Source: Metalysinibacillus jejuensis (GTDB lineage: Bacteria > Bacillota > Bacilli > Bacillales_A > Planococcaceae). From it: a stretch of 33,341 bases of DNA. The translations under genes and the position numbers were made by a program. The DNA lies in the NCBI RefSeq assembly GCF_003057615.1, contig NZ_QAFW01000025.1:1-33341 (forward strand), written 5' to 3'. Below are positions 24,940-33,193 of the stretch, piece by piece (the first letter of the stretch is position 1; each line of letters opens with the position of its first letter). Under the pieces are notes generated by a model. It searched no databases, was not told the DNA's origin, and saw nothing but the letters and a program-made list of their open reading frames with translations.

Positions 24940-26021
24940 TGGTGTCGACCGCCTTTAGCGGCAGCCTCATAAATTTGCTGCAAGCGCGTTACGATATTTT
25001 TTTCGTCATGGAGCGTTAGCACATCTTGTACAGCCGATGTGTTGTAATAGTCTTCAAAAGGTACATGCAGTGCACGCTTCATCTCCTGCGCTAATGCCGT
25101 AGCATTTTGCGGTGGCACTAAATGACCTGCCCCGTAACCAAGTAGCGAGACGAGCCCCCCCACTTCACTCGCAATGACAGGTGTACCTGTTGCCAATGCT
25201 TCTAATGCGACGAGCCCGAAACCTTCAAGATGTGACGGTAGTACAAAAACGTCACTCTTATGAAGCCACTTTACGAGTTCTGTTTGTGGTAATGGATCAA
25301 TAAAGCTTACACTTTCGTCGATAAATGGTTTTAAACGCTTATAAAAATCCTCATCACGGCGCGCGCCAATAATCGTTAGCTCCACTGGTCGTTCACTTTT
25401 TGTTTTTACCATTTGAAAAGCTTGCACCAGTTCTTCCACACCTTTTTGCTCAATGACATTGCCGATAAATAAGTAGCGGAAAGGCTGTTCTTCTGTCTTT
25501 TGTACTTTTGGTGCAAAGTTAAATACTTCGCGATTTACGCCCATGCTAATGACCGATATTTTGTCCTTAGGTACCGCAAAATCTTGTTCGATTTGTTCTG
25601 CTAAGACAGGGCCTACTGCAATAACATGTTCACTCGCCGCTAAAATTGTTTCCGTCCAACTAAATAAGCGCGAACTTTTACGTGCCATGCGCTCAATATC
25701 GCCACCATGTGCTGTAACGACATACGGTGTACCGAATAAACGTTTATTAATTAAGGCAAGCATACCGGATGGAAAGACGTAATGGGCATGTGCGACATCG
25801 ATTGTTTTGCGATGAGTAAAGCCTTGCTTTAATGCGTGCAGTCCCCACTTCGTATATTTTTTCAGGACATTTTTTTTGCCCGTTGCCGGATTATCATTAA
25901 CCGCTGTCACTACATCAAAACCAGCTTGCTGCAAGGCATCGACTTGATTTTTCACAAAAATGCCAAAGGATAAATGATTGTCGGTCGGATACATATTGCT
26001 AATGACTAAAATTTTCTTCAT
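24936..26021 (-). CDS. GT4-family glycosyltransferase
   Basis: The protein has 361 residues, two Rossmann-like halves (GT-B fold). The N-terminal acceptor domain begins MKKILVISNMYPTDNHLSFG. The C-terminal donor domain has FRYLFIGNVIEQKG and the E-x7-E motif EGFGLVALE (266-274), which binds the nucleotide sugar in GT4 retaining enzymes. The protein is cytoplasmic or membrane-associated. It overlaps csaB and the flippase gene by 4 nt on each side, so all three are coupled. It probably adds a sugar to the wall-polymer repeat; donor and acceptor cannot be read from sequence. Confidence 0.88.
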   Translation of the reverse strand: MKKILVISNMYPTDNHLSFGIFVKNQVDALQQAGFDVVTAVNDNPATGKKNVLKKYTKWGLHALKQGFTHRKTIDVAHAHYVFPSGMLALINKRLFGTPYVVTAHGGDIERMARKSSRLFSWTETILAASEHVIAVGPVLAEQIEQDFAVPKDKISVISMGVNREVFNFAPKVQKTEEQPFRYLFIGNVIEQKGVEELVQAFQMVKTKSERPVELTIIGARRDEDFYKRLKPFIDESVSFIDPLPQTELVKWLHKSDVFVLPSHLEGFGLVALEALATGTPVIASEVGGLVSLLGYGAGHLVPPQNATALAQEMKRALHVPFEDYYNTSAVQDVLTLHDEKNIVTRLQQIYEAAAKGGRHQ

Positions 26022-27163
26022 AGCTCCTTCACCGCCTCTTTCATTAATTGTTTCCCCTTCATGGCTTCGCTGTGAATATGATTAGCAATTTGTTTTGTTT
26101 CTACAATTAACTCATCCCAGTTCGCAAACATTTCGCCAATGCGCCGAGCGACAATGCCGTCATCGCGCGCAATGTCTTCCATTGATAAACAACGATGGGA
26201 TGCGTTAACGAGCGACATAAAGTCACGTACTTTTACATGATACGAAATCGCAAGCACGGGGGTTTCAGCATCTGTTGCCAAAATTAATGAGTGCAGGCGC
26301 GTACCGATAACGACGTCCTGCTCCCCCACGACTTCGAGTAAGCGCTCTGGGTATAAATTTTCATCTAAAATAGAGACGCGCTCTTTATAACGCATCTTTT
26401 TTTGAATGTCTTTTGTTACCGTAACATCTTGTGGGTATTTTGTCGCAAAAAAAGTAATGTCTACATCGTGCACTTCCAGTAAAGCATCGATATTTTTTGC
26501 CATACTCGTCGTGTAAACATCATATTTTTCGATATTTCCTTCTGGCCAATAATTGGCGTTGTAATAAGGCACAGCAGAAATCCCTATTTTACGCGGCACT
26601 TTCGCATAGTTTTCGCGTTCTTGCTTTAGCGTAAAAGCAGGGTCACCAATTACCTCTACATCTTTTTTGACGCCAATTTTTTGTAGCAGTTCCTTAGATT
26701 CCGGATCACGTACCGAAATATTAGCGGCGTAGCGACACATTACCTTAATAATGGTGCGCCCTATAAATGTATCGAGCGGACCCGCGCCACAACCGTAAAC
26801 GATATAAGGAACGTTACTATTTTTCGCCATCATAGCGTAGGCACCGTATAAATGGGCTTCTCTGCGATAAAAGTCCATTAATATACCGCCGCCCCCGATA
26901 ATTAGCAAATCAAACTGCGACACATAACGTTTATTATTTTTATACGTGTGAATAAATGTTTTATACAATTTATTCTTTCTATAATATAGCGGATAACTTT
27001 GAACACCATAGCGCTCGGATGTTTGCTGCGTATTGTTACTAAACACCGTGATGTCTTCGTTATTAACAGGAAACACTTCTTTTACCTGTTGGATGATGCT
27101 ATATAGAATAGACTCGTCACCGTTGTTATCATTGCCGTAGTTGCCTACAATACCTATTCTCAT
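26018..27163 (-). CDS. csaB: Polysaccharide pyruvyl transferase CsaB
   Basis: The protein has 381 residues. Family motifs: IGIVGNYGNDNNGDESIL (GDES at 15-18), LLIIGGGGILMD (glycines 90-93), YGCGAGPL, IGTRLHSLILA (287-292) and ISYHVKVRDFM (308-316). CsaB transfers pyruvate from phosphoenolpyruvate to a ManNAc residue of the secondary cell wall polymer. The resulting ketal is what SLH domains bind. Two SLH-domain proteins are encoded directly upstream. It is the first gene of the csaB-GT-flippase operon, with AAAGGATG 7 nt before the ATG and an extended -10 promoter just upstream. Confidence 0.94.
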   Translation of the reverse strand: MRIGIVGNYGNDNNGDESILYSIIQQVKEVFPVNNEDITVFSNNTQQTSERYGVQSYPLYYRKNKLYKTFIHTYKNNKRYVSQFDLLIIGGGGILMDFYRREAHLYGAYAMMAKNSNVPYIVYGCGAGPLDTFIGRTIIKVMCRYAANISVRDPESKELLQKIGVKKDVEVIGDPAFTLKQERENYAKVPRKIGISAVPYYNANYWPEGNIEKYDVYTTSMAKNIDALLEVHDVDITFFATKYPQDVTVTKDIQKKMRYKERVSILDENLYPERLLEVVGEQDVVIGTRLHSLILATDAETPVLAISYHVKVRDFMSLVNASHRCLSMEDIARDDGIVARRIGEMFANWDELIVETKQIANHIHSEAMKGKQLMKEAVKEL

Positions 27164-27195
27164 TCCACTACATCCTTTTATTTTAATTAAGGTTG

Positions 27196-27204
27196 ATTAT
27201 ACCA
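27196..27204 (-). promoter_or_regulatory. Extended -10 promoter of the csaB operon
   Basis: The - strand reads TGGTATAAT, a perfect extended -10 with no clear -35. It lies about 30 nt before the csaB start codon and just after the hairpin that follows the SLH glycosidase gene. Confidence 0.6.
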
Positions 27205-27212
27205 TACCTAAG

Positions 27213-27244
27213 AACAGCTGCCTTTAGGAACAAAGGCAGCTGTT
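27213..27244 (-). terminator. Hairpin between the SLH glycosidase gene and csaB
   Basis: A perfect 13-bp stem (27213-27225 / 27232-27244, 6-nt loop) follows the glycosidase stop codon. On the - strand it is followed by CTTAGG, not a T-run, so it is a weak terminator or an mRNA-stabilising hairpin. Partial read-through into csaB is likely. Confidence 0.5.
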
Positions 27245-27247
27245 AAA

Positions 27248-29518
27248 TTATTTTCCTATGTGGATTGCCTTGTACACGAATAACCCGAAATGCATACGTG
27301 TTATTGGCGTTAACGGTTTAAATGAACCATCGGCATAGCCCGTTGTAATATCGTGCGCTGCCATTTTTTGTACATACTCATAATACCATGCATCGTCGGC
27401 AACATCGTTAAATGTTTTTGTTGCACCGTCAGTTAAATTAAAACCGATGCTAATCATTTTTGCCATTTGTGCACGTGTTAACGTACCTTTTGGATTAAAC
27501 TTGCCATTTGTGCCTGAAATAATACCTGCGTTAGCGAGCGCTGCAATTTCTTTATAATAGAGATGAGTTTTAGGTACATCAGTAAAATTAGGATTTTGAA
27601 TAGCCGCTGTATCTAACTCTAAGACTTTAGCTAATATTAAAGCCGCATGTTCTCGGCTTAATGAGTTGTTTGGACGGAAGCTCCCATCATCGTAACCATT
27701 TATAATTTTATGTTGCGTTAAATAACTTAATTCTTTTTCGTACGTATAGCCTGCTGGCACATCTGTAAAGAGCCCTGCTTTTTTAATCGTTACATTTGCG
27801 CTTACTTCTTTATTGCCTAGCTTCGCAATTACTTGACCCGTCGCACCTGGTGTACGTGCAGTGAACGTACCATTGCCTGCTACACCTCCGATATTACCCG
27901 TTGTAGACCATTCAATTTGCTGTGGATCATAGGCAATTTTTTGACCGTTGTCACCTAACACATTGACGACATCAAATTTAATTTGTTGCCCCTCATTTAA
28001 TGTGACCGCTGCTGGTGTGACACTCATCGTTGTTGGACCTGCTAGCGTTTTAACGGGGAATGAATTAATTTGTGTGCCATTATGGTACACAAAAATGCGA
28101 TCGTCACCTGCTTGGGTTGCAGTATAATTTGTACCATTAATCGCTAATGTATCGTTTTGCGAAGAAAGTGTAATCGCATTTTGATGTGGTAAGCGATTAT
28201 AGTTTTTATCAAATACTGCGCTTACCGCAATTGAAGCGTGTGTACCTACTACAAGCGGCATGTCTTTTTCGATTTCCATCCACGCTTTATTCGCTACTCC
28301 TGTTGGCTCTTTTGAGACAGCTTGTAAAATCGTTGATACTTGACGTTGTGCATTGTTTGCGTTTGAAGGTAAGTTCGCTACAGTAATGCGGTTGTCATAT
28401 GATAAACGGTCACGTACCCCCATCGTTGTAGAGCCCCCGCCGTCTAAATTAATCGCAGACTCCATACCGAGCTTCACTAAGTAATTAGCAAGCTGTGTCA
28501 TATTCATGCCGCGACTATGCCACTGGCGACCATCAATCGTAATTAAGTGAACCTTTTTACCACCATTGCTTGTTGCTACGACCGTACGCGGTGCTAACTC
28601 ACGCGCGCGTGCACTCGAAGCACTCATCATGACATAAGGTTTGTTATCGCGTACAAGCATCGGCCCACTCGCGATAATATAATCTGCGCCTTGCCACTTC
28701 GGATCAATTTGGAAGTTAGCTGTCATTTCATCGCCAACTTTAATATGTTTATACTTATTAAACCAGTCAGAGCCTTGTAGCGACACTACAAAACCTGTAC
28801 GTGGAATAGTTAAGCGTTGTTTAGAGCCGTATTCCTTAATTTGTGTAACCTTACCTGTTAGCGTTTGACCGAAATAATTCGAAGTAATTTCTTTGCCGGT
28901 ATCGACTACAATTTCAAAGCCGTATTCATTTGTATCGGTATAACTTTTATAAAACTGCGGGGTATAAATAATCGATTCATAAATATTACGCTGGCGGTTC
29001 ATCCCTGTAATTTCATTTGTGATACCACCGCTCGTTAAGCGCACTTTAAAATCAAAGAAATCAATGAGACCTTTACCCGACTTATCAATACCAAAAGCTG
29101 TCGGCACATTTAAATACTCATCAGAGCCCTTAGATACAACACCGCCGTTAACGATCGTATTTTTATAGGCGAGTAAAAATAGCGGAAAACCTTCTGCCAT
29201 ATTAAAAAAGCCAGCATTAATAGCGCCAGCTACACGGTTGCCTTCTTGCGAGTTGCGCATCGCCAAAGAAGTTGTCGTTTCCTTAGCATTGGCACGCGTA
29301 GGTAGACCAAGCTGCACTTCTGTTTTACCCGGTGTAACGTCGACAGCAATATGATTAATATATTGTTGCCCATTATCGTAATATTTGTATTGTTTATATT
29401 GAATATCTTCTGCAAGAGGATATTCTTTTTCGGTAGACTGAAAGGCACTTGCGCTAATCGGGCTAGCGAGCACAAACGCACTTGCAACAACGGACAATAG
29501 TTTCGAAAACTTATTCAT
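27248..29518 (-). CDS. SLH-domain surface protein with phosphodiester glycosidase (NAGPA) domain
   Basis: The protein has 756 residues. A signal peptide (1-25, ending ASPISASA) is followed by a phosphodiester glycosidase domain (about 40-400) with VAGAINAGFFN, APRTVVATSNGGKKVHLITIDG and SAINLDGGGSTTM, the conserved NAGPA (PF09992) core. A Big-type Ig-like region (about 415-580) follows. Three SLH repeats close the protein (about 585-756: LFTDVPAGY, FTDVPKTHLYY, FNDVADDAWYY, with SLSRE, LTRAQ and ITRMH anchor motifs). The SLH repeats should bind the CsaB-pyruvylated polymer. The enzyme domain probably removes a sugar phosphodiester from a wall polymer. The ATG is about 14 nt from AAAGGA, a long spacing. 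Confidence 0.93.
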   Translation of the reverse strand: MNKFSKLLSVVASAFVLASPISASAFQSTEKEYPLAEDIQYKQYKYYDNGQQYINHIAVDVTPGKTEVQLGLPTRANAKETTTSLAMRNSQEGNRVAGAINAGFFNMAEGFPLFLLAYKNTIVNGGVVSKGSDEYLNVPTAFGIDKSGKGLIDFFDFKVRLTSGGITNEITGMNRQRNIYESIIYTPQFYKSYTDTNEYGFEIVVDTGKEITSNYFGQTLTGKVTQIKEYGSKQRLTIPRTGFVVSLQGSDWFNKYKHIKVGDEMTANFQIDPKWQGADYIIASGPMLVRDNKPYVMMSASSARARELAPRTVVATSNGGKKVHLITIDGRQWHSRGMNMTQLANYLVKLGMESAINLDGGGSTTMGVRDRLSYDNRITVANLPSNANNAQRQVSTILQAVSKEPTGVANKAWMEIEKDMPLVVGTHASIAVSAVFDKNYNRLPHQNAITLSSQNDTLAINGTNYTATQAGDDRIFVYHNGTQINSFPVKTLAGPTTMSVTPAAVTLNEGQQIKFDVVNVLGDNGQKIAYDPQQIEWSTTGNIGGVAGNGTFTARTPGATGQVIAKLGNKEVSANVTIKKAGLFTDVPAGYTYEKELSYLTQHKIINGYDDGSFRPNNSLSREHAALILAKVLELDTAAIQNPNFTDVPKTHLYYKEIAALANAGIISGTNGKFNPKGTLTRAQMAKMISIGFNLTDGATKTFNDVADDAWYYEYVQKMAAHDITTGYADGSFKPLTPITRMHFGLFVYKAIHIGK

Positions 29519-29552
29519 TTACTTGTTGTTCATCCTTTCTTTTCCTCACTAC

Positions 29553-29580
29553 TATTTACACTATCAAACTCTACTTGCAA
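29553..29580 (-). promoter_or_regulatory. Candidate promoter of the SLH glycosidase gene
   Basis: On the - strand, TTGCAA, a 16-nt spacer and TAAATA fit a sigma-A promoter with moderate matches, about 40 nt before the start codon. Confidence 0.4.
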
Positions 29581-29615
29581 TTGCTATATTACAATTATGG
29601 CAATTTGTTTATATT

Positions 29616-29629
29616 CACATTGCAATGTG
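29616..29629. promoter_or_regulatory. Perfect 14-bp palindrome in the divergent SLH promoter region
   Basis: CACATTGCAATGTG is a perfect inverted repeat between the two divergent SLH genes. It is placed where one bound regulator could act on both promoters. A related word, CACATTGTAATGG, lies at 33059-33070 by the promoter of the polymerase gene. Operator function is inferred. Confidence 0.35.
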
Positions 29630-29632
29630 TCA

Positions 29633-29660
29633 TTCACGTTAAATCGTATGTTACTATTAG
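29633..29660 (+). promoter_or_regulatory. Candidate promoter of the SLH glucosaminidase gene
   Basis: TTCACG, a 16-nt spacer and TATTAG give a weak sigma-A-like promoter about 30 nt before the TTG start. Confidence 0.3.
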
Positions 29661-29689
29661 AGTAATCATAAAACTTGGGAGGGTTTTGC

Positions 29690-31618
29690 TTGAAGAAATT
29701 TAGTAATTACTTCTTCGCATTCGTCTTATTACTCAGCTTTTGGTCGATTAGTAGCAACGTTAAAGCCGCTACTGTCAATTCTCACACAGAAGGAATTAAT
29801 TACTTAATCGGTATTAATGCCCTAACATCATCTGCGGACACGACAGCTTCAGTGACACGTGCACAGTTCGCATCATTTATTACAAAAAGTTTAAAGCTCG
29901 AAAAAGAAAGTCCTGTAACATTTTCAGATGTTGCGATTAATGACCCTGCTTACATCGACATTCGCAAAGCTGTAGAAGCTGGCATTGTAACAGGTTACAC
30001 AAACGGCACATTTAAACCGAATGACCCTATTTCTCGCGTTCATATGGCTGTAATGCTCAACCGTATGTTAGCGTATAAAGACATTCAAGCGACAACTACA
30101 GCGCTACCTTTTAAAGATAACGCCGCTATTTTACCTGAGTACCAAGAAGCCGTAGCTGTCGGTGCTCACTATGACATCATTCAAGGTAAACAAGGTTTCT
30201 TTTTACCGCACAATCACGCAACAGTTGCACAAGCTGCAACGTTTGTCGTACGTACGATGAAAGTAATCGACCCTGATTTAAAAGTATCGGAAGTAAAACC
30301 AACCGAGAAGCCAGCACCACAGCCAACACCACCTGCTACGACAGGTAAATACGTCGTCAAGGAAGTTCAGCATGGTCAACTTATTACGCGTGCTAGCTAC
30401 CCGACATTAACCGCGGCCCGTGCAGCGATGGCATCGCCAAATGAAGTCGTAACGGTAAATAATAAAATCATTGAAATGAAATCAGGTTTCGCTGTTACGA
30501 ACAAATATATCGCGTACCGTTCAGAAACGATTAATGATCAATTAGCTGTTGCCGAAAATACCGAGCTTGAATTTTTAAGCAGCGACGGTGTTAACGCTAA
30601 AGTTCGTCTTTCAGGGCAACTTGGTACAGTGAGTTTAAATGACCTTACACTTATTCCTTTCTCACTCGCTAAAGGTCGCGCATACTATGCAAATGTTAAT
30701 GGTGAACTCGTTCATTATTTATACAAACACTCAGCCAACCAATTTTACGCATCTTACACAATCGGTAAAGCACCGAGCTTTATGCAACCAGGACAAAAAT
30801 ACTATAGCTGGAATGGCATGCACTTCACAGGCAACGGTACTTCTCAAGAAGCGTACAATTACTATCAATTCTTACCTGCTCGCACCCAAACGAATTACAC
30901 AGCGGCAGAGCTAGATGAGTATATTATGAAGCAATTGCGTTCGCTTGATGCAAACGGCGGCATTTGGGTAAACGGTGTACAACGTCAAGATATTGCGCAG
31001 CGCAGTAAGTTAATCGGTCTAGGTTCAACACTGAAAGAAATTGAACAAAGATACCAAATTAACGCCTTATTAATTTTATCGCTTGCTCAACACGAAAGCG
31101 CTTATGGTATGAGTAAACATGCGCAAGAGTTAAACAACTTATTTGGCTTATATGTGTATGATACCAACCCATTAAACAAAAAATTTGATTCTATCAAAGC
31201 TAATATTGATGAACTAGTTAACAAGTTTTTACAACCTAATTATTTAACGCCTACTGGCCCTTATGCGAATGGTGGCGTTGTCGGCTCTAAAGCAGTCGGC
31301 TTTAATATGAAGTATGCATCTGACCCGTTTTGGGGCGCTAAAATTGCCGGACATTATTACCGCGCTGATAAAACTATGGGCTTTAAAGATGCTAATCAAC
31401 CGTATACTATCGGCTTTACAACGTCAGCGGTGCCAATTCGTACTGTAGCAACACTTTATAACAATACGCCGTTATTTACGCATAAGCGTGCGGGTATGCC
31501 TGTTGCCATTACGAGTGATAATATTGCCGACTGGTACGAAATATTATCAGACCAATACCACTCTTCTCGCGCTTACGTACCAAAAGCAAATGTACGTATT
31601 GTGCCTACAACAAAATAA
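29690..31618 (+). CDS. SLH-domain surface N-acetylglucosaminidase
   Basis: The protein has 642 residues from the TTG at 29690 (GGGAGG 7 nt upstream); an in-frame TTG at 29675 overlaps that site. A signal peptide (about 1-26, ending SSNVKA) is followed by three SLH repeats (about 30-205). The first two keep the VTRAQ and ISRVH motifs; the third has ATVAQ and is degenerate. A proline-rich linker (PTEKPAPQPTPPA) leads to SH3-like or cell-wall-binding sequence and then a glucosaminidase domain (about 430-620, LytG/LytD type, PF01832). That domain has LILSLAQHESAYGMS with the catalytic Glu, and LNNLFGLYVYD. It should cut GlcNAc linkages in peptidoglycan while held in the wall by its SLH end. Confidence 0.92.
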   Translation: MKKFSNYFFAFVLLLSFWSISSNVKAATVNSHTEGINYLIGINALTSSADTTASVTRAQFASFITKSLKLEKESPVTFSDVAINDPAYIDIRKAVEAGIVTGYTNGTFKPNDPISRVHMAVMLNRMLAYKDIQATTTALPFKDNAAILPEYQEAVAVGAHYDIIQGKQGFFLPHNHATVAQAATFVVRTMKVIDPDLKVSEVKPTEKPAPQPTPPATTGKYVVKEVQHGQLITRASYPTLTAARAAMASPNEVVTVNNKIIEMKSGFAVTNKYIAYRSETINDQLAVAENTELEFLSSDGVNAKVRLSGQLGTVSLNDLTLIPFSLAKGRAYYANVNGELVHYLYKHSANQFYASYTIGKAPSFMQPGQKYYSWNGMHFTGNGTSQEAYNYYQFLPARTQTNYTAAELDEYIMKQLRSLDANGGIWVNGVQRQDIAQRSKLIGLGSTLKEIEQRYQINALLILSLAQHESAYGMSKHAQELNNLFGLYVYDTNPLNKKFDSIKANIDELVNKFLQPNYLTPTGPYANGGVVGSKAVGFNMKYASDPFWGAKIAGHYYRADKTMGFKDANQPYTIGFTTSAVPIRTVATLYNNTPLFTHKRAGMPVAITSDNIADWYEILSDQYHSSRAYVPKANVRIVPTTK

Positions 31619-31622
31619 CAAC

Positions 31623-31668
31623 AAAAAAGTCGTTAGCTACTACGGGTGTAATAGCTAACGACTTTATT
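31623..31668. terminator. Bidirectional terminator between glucosaminidase and polymerase genes
   Basis: A perfect 14-bp stem (31626-31639 / 31652-31665) has six A on the left, giving T6 on the - strand, and TTTATTATTTT on the right. It lies between convergent genes and overlaps the polymerase stop region. Confidence 0.85.
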
Positions 31669-32974
31669 ATTTTCGCATACCAAATTGTATGCGTGATGGG
31701 TTAGGTGTTTTAATGATGGCGGATGCCAAAATAACAAAGCCCAACATTAAGACAAATATCAAATCAAGCAATCCGGTGTGCATCGATACCGTAAACATCG
31801 TAATAACGAAAGCGTACGCTACCGTATGGAAAGTATGCGTGCCACCCTGCTTCACTTTATTGTACACAAGCGACACAATAGTACCGTACAATAAGAAACC
31901 AATCGCTACTAATAAATAGCCGCCGTCTAAAAACAGTTGACCGATAAACGTTGGCGTTGTTGTACGGTTAGGACGCGTAATAAATTTACCATCCTCTACG
32001 CTTAATGAGTTGACTACTTCAGTTACTTTCATACGCGGCGAAATTTGCTCTCCTGGTAAAACGGTACTAAATACACCTGCATGTATTTCACCACCTAAGT
32101 AACCTTCTTTATCCGTATACTCAATAATTTTACTTAGTACGATATGGCCTGTAACACTCTCTCCATTTAATCCACGTACCCATTTTGGTGTCAGATTTAC
32201 TTGTTGCTCTACTGTTAATAATTTTTCTTTTTCTTCTTCTTCCATTTCACTAATATCAGGTTGATCGCGGTTATTAAATTCTTTCGTTGTATCTTCAGTT
32301 ACGACGCGTAAGAAACCAAACATTGAGAACAAAATACCAACGATTAATAAAAAGCTAATAAACCACGATAACTTAATACGTTGCACTGTATAGTGGAAAA
32401 CAATAATCCCCGTAAACAACATTAAAATTAACGGTGTACGATATCCCATTAATAAGAATAAGAACATAATTACAGCAAATGCTGCCGCATACATAATGGC
32501 CTTTTTCCACGTCATACTTTTCTCTTTTACCATGCGGTAAGAAAGCAAAAGTAAGGCACCATACCATAATAAGTGACTAAAGAACATTAGCTTCGGATTT
32601 AAGTTACGTCGCACTGACTCATCCGAGATGCCTAAACCACTTTGCATAATCATTAAAGCATAAGCAATAATACCAATGGTCATTAGCGCTACGATAAAAT
32701 GTACGACATATTTGCCAAGGGCTGCTAAGCCGAATGTAGGGAACGTCCACCCCTTTTTATCGACAATATAAACTCCTATATAATAGAAGACTAACGCTGT
32801 AATAACAGCGGGCCAAATGGAATATGAAATGTTAAACAATTCAAATCGATGAAAATCAAATAAACTTGTAAAGAAATACAGTACTAAAATAAACGGTAAA
32901 AAAAAGTATGGTGAAAATGTATCAATAGTGTTCATTTTCGCCAAAGTTGATTTTAAATGACTCATGTTTTTCAC
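31667..32974 (-). CDS. Wzy-type oligosaccharide repeat-unit polymerase, membrane protein
   Basis: The frame has 435 residues from GTG 32974, or 432 from the ATG at 32965. There are about ten membrane segments and one large polar loop (about 225-345) rich in Glu/Lys with NLTPKWVRGLNGESVTGH. An arginine-containing loop (ISPRMKVTEVVNSL, RPNRTTTPTFIGQLFLDGG) precedes the last membrane group. This layout fits O-antigen/oligosaccharide repeat polymerases (Wzy). It probably joins lipid-linked repeats of the wall polymer made by the neighbouring genes. Wzy proteins are poorly conserved, so the class is likely but the polymer is not shown. The start region is unusual: see the regulatory entry at 32972-33000. 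Confidence 0.78.
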   Translation of the reverse strand: MKNMSHLKSTLAKMNTIDTFSPYFFLPFILVLYFFTSLFDFHRFELFNISYSIWPAVITALVFYYIGVYIVDKKGWTFPTFGLAALGKYVVHFIVALMTIGIIAYALMIMQSGLGISDESVRRNLNPKLMFFSHLLWYGALLLLSYRMVKEKSMTWKKAIMYAAAFAVIMFLFLLMGYRTPLILMLFTGIIVFHYTVQRIKLSWFISFLLIVGILFSMFGFLRVVTEDTTKEFNNRDQPDISEMEEEEKEKLLTVEQQVNLTPKWVRGLNGESVTGHIVLSKIIEYTDKEGYLGGEIHAGVFSTVLPGEQISPRMKVTEVVNSLSVEDGKFITRPNRTTTPTFIGQLFLDGGYLLVAIGFLLYGTIVSLVYNKVKQGGTHTFHTVAYAFVITMFTVSMHTGLLDLIFVLMLGFVILASAIIKTPNPSRIQFGMRK

Positions 32975-33000
32975 ATCTAGTAAGCAGATGTGTTACCTCC
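32966..33000 (-). promoter_or_regulatory. Shine-Dalgarno separated from its start codon by a perfect hairpin
   Basis: In the mRNA sense, a strong GGAGGTAA (32993-33000) is followed directly by a perfect 7-bp hairpin with a 7-nt loop (32986-32992 / 32972-32978), then AAAAAC and the ATG at 32965. Unfolded, the spacing is about 27 nt, too long. Folded, it is about 8 nt. The GTG at 32974 lies inside the stem. Folding could therefore decide which start is used or how well the gene is translated. Confidence 0.6.
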
Positions 33001-33048
33001 TCGCAGCTAAATTTATCGCTTCGCTCTTAAACTCACAAAACTTTTTTC

Positions 33049-33057
33049 ATTATAACA
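33049..33057 (-). promoter_or_regulatory. Extended -10 promoter of the polymerase gene
   Basis: On the - strand, TGTTATAAT is a perfect extended -10, giving a leader of about 75 nt. It lies about 60 nt from the end of the IS element. Confidence 0.6.
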
Positions 33058-33114
33058 CACATTGTAATGGCTATACGATACCTTATATTTTCATGCTATA
33101 ATAAGACCGGTTGA

Positions 33115-33165
33115 TTGAACTACCCCCACTTAACACCTTACGGGTTGTTTGAAGTGGGGGATTCC
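33115..33165 (-). mobile_element. Right end of an IS200/IS605-type element, with its hairpin
   Basis: Downstream of the tnpB stop is a perfect 9-bp GC-rich stem (33123-33131 / 33152-33160) whose loop pairs further (AACA/TGTT), followed by TAGTTCAA. This is the usual form of IS200/IS605 right ends, which are recognised as hairpins, not inverted terminal repeats. The exact end is near 33115, judged from the TTCAA. In TnpB elements this region also forms the 3' scaffold of the guide RNA (omega/reRNA). The left part of the element is outside the window. Confidence 0.7.
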
Positions 33166-33193
33166 TACGAACTCCGTTCTATCGAACAGATAT

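Noticed and set aside
33094-33102. Extended -10 (TGCTATAAT) on the + strand driving a gene to the right
   Set aside because: It leads into the antisense of the IS right end and tnpB with no start codon or frame; kept only as a possible antisense promoter, not reported as a feature.
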